64,000 bases of DNA from Amoebidium appalachense. Its lineage: Eukaryota; Ichthyosporea. The notes under the pieces are model-generated. The model saw only the letters and a list, made by a program, of their open reading frames with translations, was not told the DNA's origin and searched no databases. The translations under genes and the position numbers were made by a program. Below, piece by piece: positions 34,079 through 64,000 of this stretch. The first letter of the stretch is position 1. Each line of letters opens with the position of its first letter. Location of the stretch: assembly GCA_963693365.1 (NCBI GenBank), contig CAVNZM010000011.1, forward strand, positions 3,286,001 to 3,350,000. Reading direction: 5' to 3'.

Positions 34079-35872
34079 CGCCACGCCAATGGTTGAACTC
34101 GTTGGCTAGTTCTCAGTGACCTCCCCCATCAGAGAGCTGTGAGGTACATTTCGGTATTACTCTGGCACATGGATTATACACCGTAATATATGCTTTCCTA
34201 CGGCAATATGCCTGCCTGCTTACAAATTAAACACCCCCATGTCTGAGCTAAACGAGCTAAAACCTCAAAAACGACTTCTTGAAGTAGGCCTATATATATG
34301 TTGACAGTGCTACTCGTGAATGATTGGGCCAGTTGGTTCTGATGGCGGGAGATAAGCCCTAATATGGTTAACTTATCACCCTCCCAAAGTACTGTTTCAA
34401 AAACAAAAAACAAAAAAAAAAGTTGATTACAATAAAAATTGATAATAAACACAGCCAAAAAATTAATTTCTTACATGGTTCGTGATTACAATGAAGTTGT
34501 CCTACATACGTAGCTACGGTATGGGCTGTTGGGAAGGGAGGGGTACCCCGGCCAAGCGCATGTTCATTGGCCAAATATCACGAACGTAATCAACGAGCAC
34601 CCCCAAGTTTTGCCACTCCACCAGCGGACACCAGCCGTTCCATAGAGGTGCCCACGGAGATTCGAAGCCATAACCTTGTAAAAAATGGTTCGTAAAATAT
34701 TTTATGTACTTCTTTATAGTATTTTTAAACTGCCAGCAGGTAACAAGAGAGCCCTTTGACTAGCAATGACTATGAAATTTGTGCACTCTGGGTAGGACTA
34801 CATAGGCGCCAGAGGTGTGGCAAGGGTTTTTGGGCCAGGCCGGGCCGGACAGCTCGACCCGCCAATGTTTCGAGCCAAGAACAGGCCGGACCGGGCTTAA
34901 GGTCATACCATATTTGGAAGGTGTTTGCGCAAAATGTTTGCGCAAAATCCCTTGGAAGACTTGCCGGGGTCCATACCCACAACACAATATGTGACGTCAC
35001 TGATGCACTTGGGGCACGGAGAGGGGGGGGTGTGGCCCGAACTCCCTTGGCCCGGCCCAAACATATTTCAGGCCGGGTCGGGCAGACCGAACCGTACATT
35101 TTTTGGGCCAGAACAGGCCGGGCAGCCTGGCCCGCCACATCGGCGGCGCACTGGCAGCAATTGGTCACTTTGTTTTTAAACAGCGGTGAAAGCAAAGATT
35201 TACTATATCCTAATCAAAACATGATTCAGTGATTTAAAAAAACTAAAACACTTTAAATTATTGTTACAGTGGTTTAAGTTTTTGTTGCTGTATCATAATC
35301 ATGCACTGGAGCATACAGGCATCTGCGGTATGCAAGGGATGGATAAGTCGTTGGTGATACGCCAGCAGCTCACCAGTCGACTGTAGACACATTTCGTTTT
35401 CATACTTATTCGTTGGGCCCCATGTTTCTCCTTTGTACTTTCAGTAGCATACTATAGTCTCTGATGCAAGTATAGAATTTGGTCATGTGCTATGAAGGTA
35501 CATGATTTTTAATAGCTAAGTAATTTTTTTGCTCGATTCTGAGTCAAAATTTCCAGGAATCTCCTCACCAGCGTGTGTTGCAGGTTTTGAGACTTTGCAG
35601 CGAAAACTTCAGCTGTTTAGCTTCACAACAAAATCTATTTGAGTTTCACTAGGCATGTCCCGAATAGGCGTGGTTTTTCTCTTACAATCATTGGCGTGGC
35701 TTTTTACTTCTCGCACCCCTTTGCAAGTGTAGTCAAATAGGGGCCAGTTTTCGTGTTTTACAAAAACGAACAGACGTCTCAGCAAACGGAACGCGTTCTA
35801 GGCACCCTTCAGCGGGGAAAAGCACACAAAGGCACAAACGCGCTTATTTCTCATTTGCCCTCGTGCAGCATA
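34079..35872. other. Divergent intergenic region between SNM1A and syntenin
   Basis: Should contain promoters for both genes. Mostly unique sequence without long microsatellites. The part at 34826-35143 is rich in GGCCGGGC-type repeats; the rest shows nothing I can name. Open frames at 34756-35232 follow the GGCC-rich sequence and look non-coding. Confidence 0.55.
34826..35143. repeat. Diverged repeat rich in GGGCC/GGCCCG motifs
   Basis: GGGCCAGGCCGGGCCGGAC near 34830 and GGGCCAGAACAGGCCGGGC near 35106, with AACAGGCCGG at both 34881 and 35112. The two parts look like related, partly inverted copies of one element. Confidence 0.5.
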
Positions 35873-36685
35873 ATGGGTGAAGTTCTTCAACTAGGGGCCG
35901 AAGTGCCCGACTATTTAAACACCTCCAAACTTTTACGCGTGCCTACAAAGGAAGAAATCATGACGGAAATGTTAGCAATCACACAAACAGGTGGGCCCGT
36001 CACTCCATCCAACAAGAGCCAGTCTAGTTCTGCATCTATTGATCTTTCACAGCTCGCCGACCAAATGAATCTATCTACGGCAAACCCGGAGGCGTTAGCG
36101 AGGTTTCTAAGCCAGATGACCGAGGGAACTGGGGAGCAACGGGTGGTTCTACTGGAAAAGAAAAACCAGGGAGATAGATTTGGGCTAACGATAACTAAAG
36201 TCGGCCATTGTGTTTTTGCAATTTCCATTCGTGCCGGGTTTTTGGCGGACGTGGGAGGCATTCGGTTCGGGGACCAGATCCTTGCCATAAATGGACATGC
36301 GGTGGATCTTTTAGACGTTAAGGCGGTCACTGACATCTTTAACGAAGCAAACTCTGCACAACTGCTCATACGAACACAGCCTCACGTCATCACCTGTACT
36401 GTCCGTCCATCTTTAAAAGGATCACATTTGGGCGTCACTCTTGTGCATGGGGCTGTCGTTAAGATATCCCGAAAAAGTGCTCTTTATTTGGCGGGGGTTC
36501 TGCCTGGATATGTCGTAATTTCAGTCAGCAACAGAAATGCTGTGGGATTGAGGAGCAAGGTGATACTCGAAATGATAAAGAAACATGCCGGGTCGTTCTT
36601 CACGGTGCAGGTGATGCCCTTGACCACTTTTACGCAGATGACCTCTACGGTCGATCTGCAACTAGTTGCACAGGAAATGTACTAG
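35873..36685 (+). CDS. Syntenin-like tandem PDZ scaffold protein, single exon
   Basis: A two-PDZ adaptor related to syntenin-1 (SDCBP), which links transmembrane receptors and phosphoinositides at the plasma membrane and endosomes. It has 270 residues; human syntenin-1 has 298. The N-terminal about 90 residues are a less structured region containing VPDYLNTSKLLRVPTKEEI. PDZ1 is about 90-168 (RVVLLEKKN; carboxylate-binding loop RFGLTI; GGIRFGDQILAINGHAVDL). PDZ2 is about 170-250 (loop HLGVTL; AGVLPGYVVISVSNRNAVGL) and runs into VQVMPLTTF, matching syntenin's ITIMP end. The tight PDZ1-PDZ2 spacing is the syntenin hallmark. I see no LYPxL ALIX-binding motif. Start: ATG at 35873; the frame is open upstream to 35753 but has no other ATG. 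The stop codon lies in a small tandem repeat. Confidence 0.88.
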   Translation: MGEVLQLGAEVPDYLNTSKLLRVPTKEEIMTEMLAITQTGGPVTPSNKSQSSSASIDLSQLADQMNLSTANPEALARFLSQMTEGTGEQRVVLLEKKNQGDRFGLTITKVGHCVFAISIRAGFLADVGGIRFGDQILAINGHAVDLLDVKAVTDIFNEANSAQLLIRTQPHVITCTVRPSLKGSHLGVTLVHGAVVKISRKSALYLAGVLPGYVVISVSNRNAVGLRSKVILEMIKKHAGSFFTVQVMPLTTFTQMTSTVDLQLVAQEMY

Positions 36686-36710
36686 TTGCACAGAACATGT
36701 ACTAGTTGCA
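36660..36710 (+). repeat. Short tandem repeat over the syntenin stop codon
   Basis: Three copies of an approximately 20-base unit with ACTAGTTGCACAG and ATGT. The TAG within the second copy is the stop codon, so copy number could change the C-terminus. Confidence 0.85.
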
Positions 36711-37309
36711 CGTCTTAAAGACGTTCGAGGTGCGGTGAACAAAGGCTCCGAGCAGGAAATGCTCCTGCACGGAGCATGTATATAGTCTGGATAAGGTTGT
36801 GCAAAGCACACACGAGAAAGTATGCAGGATTCAAACCGGATATGAACAAAAAATGTGCATCATGAACGGGTTCGTGTTGGATGACATGGCCACAGCGGTG
36901 TGGTTTTCAGTGTGGGGTGTGCTTCTTTGTGGTTCATTTTTTTTTTTTTTTTTTTTTAGGTGGGGTTTGCATCAGTCAGCGTAGGATGTATGGCCAATCA
37001 GCCCCATGCCTTTTGATGGGGATAGGTGTACTTCAGCATTCAACTTTTAAGACAAAAGGTGGCACGGCCTTAATATATTTTGGATATGATTGGGATATAT
37101 TTGCATGAACGTGATATGCCTTCGCGCATGGCCTAATATCTAACAGTGGCGATAAGGCCTACACCAATAGAAGTAGTTGTACAAATATGGTAACCTAATT
37201 ACCACCCAGTGAATGTGAAATTTTGATTGCTCTGCGGCAGGTACCGTGTTGAGCCCGAGTTATATTTCTGTGCCGTAAATCCCCCCCCCCCCCCCCCCCC
37301 CCTTCCCCC

Positions 37310-37376
<67 letters not shown>

Positions 37377-37408
37377 GCACGGGCACGGGCACGGCGATCA
37401 CACACATT

Positions 37409-37452
<44 letters not shown>

Positions 37453-37545
37453 TGTGTGTGCTTTGCGTTTCTTCGTATGTTGTCCGTCGTGAATCTGCAC
37501 TTCGTACACTGCCGCCCATGCTTACCCCCCCCTCCAGGATCGATG

Positions 37546-37644
37546 AGCTCTGCTCATTATGCATACTCATTGTGCGTGCATTGCACTCTGCATTGTTTTG
37601 TCCGTTATAAATGTGTGCACTTTACTCTGTAACGCATTCGAACC
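37546..37644 (+). repeat. Poly-C-tailed dispersed repeat, diverged copy
   Basis: Contains GAGCTCTGCTCATTATGCAT, GCATTGCACTCTGCATTG and GTAACGCATTCGAA followed by a C-run. Confidence 0.75.
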
Positions 37645-38028
37645 CCCCCCCCCCGAAGGGCACACATGTACACACACACCTGCGGCACCTCATTCCCTGC
37701 ACACGCACATGAGCTCCCCCCACCGGCCTTGCCTCTGTCACTGTAAGCACATCCCCCCGTTCGACTGTGATTTACTCACATTTAAGCGGCCCCGCTGTAC
37801 TCCACCCCAGTCTTTCCCTTTTTTTTCATTCGTGCTGCCCAGTCATTCTTCACTGGTTCTGTTTGCACAGTTAATGTATGCTGTATAGGTGAATTTTCGA
37901 CATTATGTCGTGCGTTACGTACACAATCCCCTCCCAAACCCCAAACCCCCCCCCCCCTTCCCCTTCCACCCTCCCTTCCCCTGCGCCCTTCCCCCCCCCC
38001 CCCCCCCCGAAGTTCCCCCCCCCCCCAC

Positions 38029-38227
38029 CTACTCATGTTCAAGTGAAACAGTATCTGAGTTGGGTTTCGTTAACGAGGGGAATAGGTCGAAACTCGGGTA
38101 CTGTGGATGACGTGGGCCCCCCTGAGGATGGGCTCTGCTTATTATGCATACTCTTTATGTATGGCTTGCATTCTGCATCGTGTTATCCGTTTGTTCTTGT
38201 GTACTTCGTACTTTTTGACGCATTCAA
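38029..38227 (+). repeat. Poly-C-tailed dispersed repeat, copy C
   Basis: Starts ACTCATGTTCAAGTGAAAC and continues through GGTTTCGTTAACGAGG and the core to GACGCATTCAAA and a C-run. Intermediate in length between copies A and B. Confidence 0.85.
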
Positions 38228-38261
38228 ACCCCCCCCCCCCCCCGAAGTTCCCCCCCGAAGT

Positions 38262-38348
<87 letters not shown>

Positions 38349-38369
38349 ACCACCACCAAAAGAGTCAAC

Positions 38370-38800
38370 TTGCTCCGAGCAGAATGTTTCTGCAACAAGC
38401 AAGATTTTTTTGCAAAACATAATTATTCTGCTAAAAACCAGAATTACTACTCGAGATCTGCGTTACAGCAGAATCATTCTTCTAAAAACAGAACCATTCT
38501 GCTAAAAGCAGTATGTATACCGCTTCATTTTAAAGCAGAATTATTCTGCTTGGAGCAGGTTTATTCTGCTGCCACGTGCACGGGCAGAATAACTGCTCTT
38601 TGCGGAATAATTCTGCAAAAAGCAGAATAACTCTGCTAAAATACTTACGGCCACATGAATGAGAAGATGCATAATCCTGATTTTGCAGCATAGTCCTGCT
38701 GTTGCAGAACAGCATAATCCTGCTGTTGCAGAATAATCAATCTCGCTTTAGATTTTTTCAGAATACTTCTGCTCAGAGCTCGAGCAGGTTGACTCTGCCG
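38370..38800. repeat. Cluster of short GCAGAAT/ATTCTGC palindromes
   Basis: At least eight imperfect palindromes of the form GCAGAATNATTCTGC, spaced 15-40 bases, for example AGCAGAATTATTCTGCT near 38535 and GCGGAATAATTCTGC near 38602. The right part adds direct repeats containing GCATAATCCTGCTGTTGCAG (about 38668-38735). No coding frame. Confidence 0.8.
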
Positions 38801-39047
38801 AGTCGGATGTCGTATGGCCCTCCCTCGAAGTCGCCCTAACCGGTTCACGTGCCCAACCGTTACCACCCAACTTCCACCCACCAATGCCATGACACCATCG
38901 TGGCACCACTTGCACCGGCCGGGGTTTGATGAAAACCACCACTGCACGTGCACCGTAAAACTGCCCCGGCCCTGTTTGCTCCTGAATACAGCCCTCTGAG
39001 ACTCTTCGATTTCCATGAACCCTCCCGACTTCCTTTACCCCCTTGTT

Positions 39048-39078
<31 letters not shown>

Positions 39079-39547
39079 TTCTGGTGGGCCACCTCCCCAC
39101 CCATGGTACAAACGACGCGGTCCAGAGGCCTCATGATCACGGTGCACAAACAGGCTGGTAGATCTGTCACCCACGTGCACCCCTTTTCCCTAACCCTCTA
39201 CCACACATATGTGTGACATTCACGTGTTTAAATGATTTCAAACACACGGAACGGTCGACCCCCTGCAAGCACAAGCAGTTAAACAGAACAGCCAATTGCG
39301 ATACCTGAAAATAAACCAAAAAAAGTAGGCAACTGGAAGAGTGGCCATGACGGATACCTGACGCATCCACAAAATCATTTTGTATTTTCGTCCAAACACT
39401 TTCTAAATTCCTGCCTGCCAACTAAGTCTAGATCTGTAGGCCAGTGTGCCGTAACTGCAGCTTCTACTTATTGCCAATGGCATGTACATAAATTGATGGG
39501 TGCTTCTCTAGTAGTTTATCCCATGTAATGTGTTGTTTACGTATACT

Positions 39548-39590
<43 letters not shown>

Positions 39591-40077
39591 AAAAAAATAA
39601 AAAAATAAAAAAATAAAAAAATTAAAAACTGAGCACACGCCCACACCCACACACACACGCGCGCAAGAATCACACACACACATCACAGTTCCCGTCATAA
39701 AATGCCATGTCACACCCTAGATCATACATCTCAGAAACTAACCGTATGCGTATGCACTAGTACACTAACAAATGCAAATTGGTCCAAACACACAAACATT
39801 TAGGGATACACGGTGCTAATTGCTAAATATGTAACGTGCCACCCAACGAGTCCTTCAAAACCACCTATATACCACCAACTCCGAGTTAGTAAAAAACCAC
39901 CCCGCCAATAATTACTAGTCCTAACAAGGTCTGGAAGCAATCTCAAAAACTTCTATTCTAATTTCACACCAGTCTTCTAGCCTAAAACGTGTCTTACAAC
40001 TCATATACACGACATCTAACTACATGAAACAAAACATTTCAGGTATTGGACGTTCTTCACGACTTTCGTTACCCTCT

Positions 40078-40121
<44 letters not shown>

Positions 40122-40265
40122 AAGAAAGAAACCAAACGATCGAAAAGTAAGATCATAAAAAAAATAGAATTGAATTTCAGAAGGGGCAGCTTTTTGTAAA
40201 GCATCCAATACACACAATATCAACCACGGTACTAACTATCGTTGAATTGTCACATCTGACGTTAT

Positions 40266-53975
<13,710 letters not shown>

Positions 53976-55502
53976 TTTCGTCAAGTGTTATGAAGGGAGC
54001 GTGTTTCCCTGACGCGGGTATAGTATTTGGTGTGTGCGTGTGTACCTACAAACAATTTTTTATACCAGTACAACCCATTTTCAAAGGAGTTTCCTCACAA
54101 AGGCTCAGTTAACACATATTAAAAAGAAACTATGAGCTTTGGGTAGTGTATGTGTACTAGAAAATAAACAGCACAAGCATCAGGATTTCGCCCTAGCAAG
54201 GTAGGTTTCAGGGTGGACGTGTAATTGTGATTGATATAGAGCACCCTTTGCGCACACAAACACACAGACTTGGTTGTAGTTTTCATTCACCTATTATAGT
54301 GCTCTCTAATTATTCTCGACCCTCCTCTCGTGTGGTTCAGTGTGCGGGAAAGTGGTTTTCACTAATTCAGTTTCGTTTTCTGTGTGACCGCGGCAGGCCG
54401 CTGGCCAATTTTTTTCGCGGTGTCGAGTTAACCACTTAAATCGCCCACAAAATTAGTTGAGCCAATCAGCAGTGGCGGGCTAAAAATAGAATGTCCGACC
54501 ACTTGAGCTTCGGCACAGGAGTTCAGAAAGTGGGGGGAAGGGGAGGGGGCGGGCGGCGGGGGGATGGGGGATGAAATCAATCACTAAAACAGCTTCGATC
54601 CTTTATACTATGTGAGAGGCATCATAGCAAATCCAACCTCTCAAACGGGATAGTGACAGCAACCTCAATTGTCAGGAGGTTTGATTTCGGAAGTCGCAAA
54701 GGGGGGAGTCACAGGTCATCATGAGGTCCTGCCTCACCGTGAATCAAAGCAGTTCACTTTGGAACCCCATTCCAGTGAGCTTCCCGTGTGTATTTGTGTG
54801 TCTCTCTCCGATATTGTGTATGTGTAGTCACGTTTATCTCACTGTGCGCGCACCCACTGTGTAGTCACGTTTGTCTCACTGTGCGCGCGTGGGTGTGCTC
54901 ATGTTTCGCAGTGCAGCCATTCCATCTTGGGAGCTCTTTTGAGAGTGCTTTGACACATGCCAAACCCGGTTGCCGATCGTGTGGCTTAGAAATCCGGTTT
55001 TAAGTTCACTCCATGGGAAGGTAAGACGAGGCCAAAGTGTAAAAAACTCTCACATTTCGGTTCAGTTGTGATTCATCAAAGGGGCCTCACACAGTGAGAC
55101 TATAAAAATAGTGGTCGAGTTCGACATTCAATACTTCTAATATTAGAGAATGATTGTTTAACACATACATACATTTTTTTAAGGTTTTTAACTCCGAAAT
55201 GCCAGAACGCCTTATCCCCCTCCTCCCCCCCCCGAGTTTTGCGTTTTACTTCCCAAGAGAAAACATGGAGTACATGTATAGCAACAGTTCGGTACTAGTA
55301 GCACTAAGGTGATTGAACTGCCGCACACTCGCTCCCTATCCTTTATACCTGTGTATCTTGTTCCCGCTTGCGAAACTTTGAAAGGCACTCATGACCTCTG
55401 CGGCAAAACTTTTCGTGAAGCTCCCCCCTCCCACACCGGATGGCAAAAAAAGGAGGAGGGGTACGTGAAAAGGTAGCTGGAGCAAAACAAAACCTTCTTT
55501 GG
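53976..55502. other. Intergenic region upstream of ATP9
   Basis: Presumably holds the ATP9 promoter. Largely unique, free of long microsatellites except a G-rich patch at 54531-54565. CCAAT-type motifs appear (GAGCCAATCAGC near 54460). The small ORFs at 54227-54439 and 54788-55003 have no recognised features. Confidence 0.5.
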
Positions 55503-55877
55503 CTAATCCATGGCCTCCTGCACAAGTGCACAGAAAATAACGTCCGCGACGTAGTCCAGACCCTCAATCTTCGATCTCACAAACGTTTTCGGGTCCTCGT
55601 TTCTGTCCTTGGCAGCCAACCTGACTGCATCCTCCGCACGGAAAAGAAGCGACCCTCCACTCGTTGGTAGCACGTTCACCTCATGTAATATGGTATCGAG
55701 GTCGGCTGAGTGAAACCGCTCGCCCAAGGTCTCGTATAAAAGATGAAGGAAGGATAAAGCTGCGGCGTTCTCGGCAATAGAGGCAAGGGGCACAGATTGC
55801 TTGTACAGGCTGGTGCGTGGGTCGTTTTCAGATGCGAAAGAGCTGTAGGTGCAGGGTACGGTGTGTACCTCGGCCAT
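55503..55877 (-). CDS. Small hypothetical protein, 124 residues
   Basis: I do not recognise the family. The frame runs from ATG in a good context (ACCATGGCC) at 55877 to TAG at 55503. It is open further upstream to 55931, without another ATG. The composition is that of a globular, mostly helical protein with normal amino-acid usage (SVPLASIAENAAALSFLHLL near residue 27, then EDAVRLAAKDRNEDPKTFV, ending DVIFCALVQEAMD). It has no signal peptide, membrane segment or low-complexity sequence, which sets it apart from the repeat-derived frames nearby. It may be a single-exon gene, or one exon of a longer gene whose other exons I could not find. Confidence 0.5.
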   Translation of the reverse strand: MAEVHTVPCTYSSFASENDPRTSLYKQSVPLASIAENAAALSFLHLLYETLGERFHSADLDTILHEVNVLPTSGGSLLFRAEDAVRLAAKDRNEDPKTFVRSKIEGLDYVADVIFCALVQEAMD

Positions 55878-58037
55878 GGTAGGAGCTGTGTTTAGTTCAG
55901 GAGGTGAACCCGGAGTGTGCACTGCTGCCACAGCGCTGTTATTAGATTCGTATTCAGATTATTAGGCCCGGTTGCTTGTCTCGAAAGCCGCTGAAGACAG
56001 CCGTGCAGATATATTTGATTCTATTTGGTAACGCTGTGTTACATAGCACTTAGTTATAGAGGTTTATCAGAGTAGGCATCAAAACCTAATATGCTATCCT
56101 TCTAGTGTGTGTCACTTTCTACGCGGGAGATTCTCTCGAGACGCAAGAGGAACACAACCGCCTCTTGGCAAAAACTTTGTGACAGAGAAGTTGCGCCCGT
56201 TAGAGTAGGGTAAACATTCCTGACTATGGCTTGGGTCAAAGACGTCATAGTCAACAAAGAGGTAAACCGAGTCTAGTAAGAGAAGATTCTACTAGAATCG
56301 TTGCATGGCACTTACTGTGTTTATTTATATTATGCTTTGGTGGGGAAAAAATATTATTTTGACTTTCTTTTGTGGAGAAATATAGTGAATTTGTTGTCTA
56401 TGACGTCTATGGTCTGATGTCAGTCGCGCCTGATTCGGTGGATAATGCACCCAATCACTGACTAGTTGAGGGCCAATGAACTTGACAAGAACTTGTTACA
56501 ACCCATGACAGTAGTATAATTTGAAAAAAAGCTCTTACCCTTTGGATGTTAGAAGTTTATATAAGTGCTGAATTGTATTCCCTACAGCTGAATACATGCA
56601 TGTGTCCGCCCGTGACAGGCTGCCATTGCCTAGATCATCATTGCGCCATGGTCCCCCTACACTCGCGGCTCAATTTCCGGGCACTGAACCTTGGGCAAGG
56701 CGGCAGCTGGCGCAGCAGCGCCAACCCAAGCCTTTATTTATGTTTTAACCTGTTTAGATTCAACTAATCATTGACTTTCACGCCATACCCGAACCAATCA
56801 TCTCAGATTGGTGACGTACTTTTGCGCCATACCCGATTGGTCAAATCGTTAAATCATTTATTTAGAACAATCAGATTTTAATTTGATGAAGTAGGCAAAC
56901 GGTTCAACGGTTGCGGCGATTGGCTGAGCGCATGTTTGCCTGTGTAGTAGTTTAGCCACAAGCAAAAGAGTAACCAAAAAAGCAGTCAAGCAGTGAAATT
57001 AGAAACCTACTTGCCGCCTAAAAACAAAATAACAAAAAACACAGTAGGTTTACACACATTTTTATTTTTAGAGCATTCATTACATGGCCATGGCGCTTTC
57101 CAAGCTGAGAACCAGACTCATTAATTTTAATCCAATCAGCTTCTATTATTGAGCTTTTTGTAACACTCCTCCAGGACCCCTACAACCAATCAAACATTGG
57201 CTGATGCATTGGCTGAAACATTTATTAAGTCTTCCATGTGAGTCTGAGGCTCTGAGCATTATCAAGCAAGCAAGCGGCCTCAAGCAGGGCCGGGCGGTAG
57301 CTGATGGCGTAAGCGCACCGTGCAGACGCATTATAAGAAATTTTATTTACGTGTCACGTTTTGCCTTTGCGTGTAAAAATGACCTAATACTACGGTTTGG
57401 TGTGCAAGGTATGTTCCTCAGGCCGGATGTTCCTCGCCGAACCGGTACCGAACGTTTGAACCGATTTATTTCCTCATCTTCCAATCAGCATTTCAAAGAA
57501 CAAATAATTTGCCACCCTCCGGACACGTGGCCCCTTTCATTGGCCTTTTTTGCACCATATGAGTCTAGGGAGATTTGTGCAATGGTTTATTTACCGAGGG
57601 CCGGCCCAGGCGATGGTGTGCAAGCACACCTGTGCCGGGTGGAAATGGGCGAGGGGGGAAAGGAAGGAAGGGGTGGAGGGGGGAGGGAAGGGGGGGGGGG
57701 GGGGGGGGGGGGAGGGGGGGGGTAAGACGGGGGCCAGGGGAGGAGGAGGCGGTGTGTGCGTGTGTGTGTTTACATGTGTGTGTGCGTGTGTGTGTACGTG
57801 TGCCTGTGCGCACGCGTGTGTGCGTGTGGCCGTGTGTTGTGTGTGTGTGTGTTGTGTGTGTGTGTGCGTGCGTGCGTGTGTGTGTGTGTGTGTGTGTGAC
57901 ATTGTGTGTCTGTGTGCGTGTGTGTGCACGGTGGTGGTGGACCGTACGACTCGGTGGTGATGGTGGTGCACGTGGCTGTGCACAGTGGCCGGTGGTACCA
58001 TGCACGTGGTGGTGGTGGTGGTTGATTTTTTTTTTTT

Positions 58038-58084
<47 letters not shown>

Positions 58085-58358
58085 CCGGGGTGTTTTAGTG
58101 TATGAGGACCCACAGCACATGAAACTCGGTGCATGCGATGGAATTCTTTATTATCATGCGATATTCATCATTCATTGAATGTAACAACAAAATATTTGGC
58201 ACTATTTGATCCAAACACCCCCAAAAAATGTGTCCTGTAGCATTCTGACTAACTAGTTTAATCTTGATTGCATGCATTGACGTAGTCAAATTCTGTCTTT
58301 GGGCGTTACCGCGCATGCCAAAAATAACCCTAATTTGTGGGAGCCCCCCCCCCCCCCC

Positions 58359-58395
<37 letters not shown>

Positions 58396-58668
58396 CACGG
58401 ACCCCGTTGGAGCATATATATACTAAATCAACACATGATAGAGAGCAACAAAATTCGGAAGGCAAGCGGAGAACTACCACATGCATCTAACCATATGGTA
58501 CGTGGGTACATGATTGGATTGCATACGGAATAAAAGTCATCGCAAGTTGTTGACCAAACATGGTAAATAGGTGCAGGTTTTGATTGGATTTGAGGCATAC
58601 GGTGTATACACAACGTGAAATGGATCAAGCCTAATATGGTTCATACATACACACTTTGATTGGACGCC
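55878..58668. other. Intergenic region between the small ORF and HIRIP3-like gene
   Basis: No supported gene. From about 56430 to 57210 it is unusually dense in CCAATC/GATTGG hexamers. From about 57650 to 58083 it is G-rich and GT-rich, ending in a (T)n(G)n run. A (C)n(A)n compound run lies at 58346-58393, and further GATTGG motifs at 58513-58660. The ORF at 57204-57725 ends in a G-run and shows no domain. Confidence 0.5.
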
Positions 58669-63720
<5,052 letters not shown>

Positions 63721-64000
63721 GGACCTGTTTTGATTTATTAATTTTTGGGTTTTTTTATTTTTTGTTTTGTTGGGGAAAAGGGGGGGGGGGGGAGGGGAGG
63801 GGAAGAGGGGGGGGAGGGGGGGGAGGAAGAGGGAGGGGGGAAAGGGGCTGGATGGGTGGGGGGGGGGGGGGGGGGGGGGGGGGGGACAAGGGGGCGAAAG
63901 GGTGGCAGTGGGGAGAAGGGGGTTTGGGTTGGCTGGGCAGGCGGGCAAGAGGGGGAGGTGGGGGGGGGGGGGGGGGGGGGGGGGGAAGAATCAAGGAATT
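63721..64000. other. Right end of window: intron or 5' flank of the HIRIP3-like gene
   Basis: G-rich, with several G-runs (for example 63859-63885 and 63960-63985), and an AT-rich patch at 63730-63770 that reads as a branch/polypyrimidine-like region on the minus strand. No coding sequence seen. Confidence 0.5.

Larger units (their letters stand above)
36686..40265. other. Convergent intergenic region, syntenin and ATP9
   Basis: 3.6 kb with no supported gene. Contains a T-run near 36938-36957, (CA)n at 37313-37374, two copies of the poly-C-tailed repeat, long C-runs near 38266-38315, 39050-39078, 39549-39579 and 40080-40111, and a cluster of short palindromes at 38370-38800. The part at 39680-40020 is AT-rich unique sequence. 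Confidence 0.55.

Noticed and set aside
34756-35232. 158-codon open frame upstream of syntenin
   Set aside because: Follows GGCC-rich repeat sequence, has no domain, and the opposite strand is equally open.
38370-38800. CRISPR array reading of the palindrome cluster
   Set aside because: Repeat spacing and sequence vary, spacers are not of constant length, and no cas genes are present.

Overview
This is nuclear DNA from a eukaryote with spliceosomal introns, probably a unicellular relative of animals (Holozoa; an ichthyosporean-type protist would fit). The placement is inference. It rests on a syntenin homologue, a BLOC-1 Muted subunit and a HIRIP3-type histone chaperone (lineages close to animals) sitting beside an M32 carboxypeptidase, a family of prokaryotes and scattered protists not known from animals. 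Introns are GT-AG, with one apparent GC-AG, and are packed with dinucleotide microsatellites and very long poly-G/poly-C tracts.

Layout: M32 metallocarboxypeptidase (minus, 7 exons, 8914-2259). BLOC-1 subunit 5/Muted (plus, 5 exons, 10778-15846). A single-exon Ser/Thr kinase (plus, 20183-21952). SNM1A/PSO2-type DNA crosslink-repair nuclease (minus, 12 exons, 34078-22867). Single-exon syntenin-like tandem PDZ protein (plus, 35873-36685). ATP9/Neo1-type P4-ATPase (minus, 10 exons, 53975-40266) with a 5'-truncated non-LTR retrotransposon fragment in its first intron. A small unrecognised ORF (minus, 55877-55503). HIRIP3-like histone chaperone (minus, 63720-58669). The exon joins were made by hand and all keep frame across phase 0, 1 and 2 introns.

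The genes do not form one pathway. BLOC-1, ATP9/Neo1 and syntenin all act in endosomal/Golgi membrane traffic; SNM1A and the HIRIP3-like protein act in the nucleus on DNA and histones.

The most unusual material is not protein coding. (1) A dispersed repeat ending in a long poly-C tract occurs about 18 times, and every intronic copy I found is in the same orientation as its host gene. (2) In three introns a segment spanning the exon-intron junction, with its splice site, has been tandemly copied into the intron, with a weaker fourth case. (3) Several 3' splice sites are the direct end of a (CA)n microsatellite. (4) A roughly 400-bp cluster of short GCAGAAT/ATTCTGC palindromes lies at 38370-38800. 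Most of the long open frames in this window are translations of simple repeats and were not annotated.
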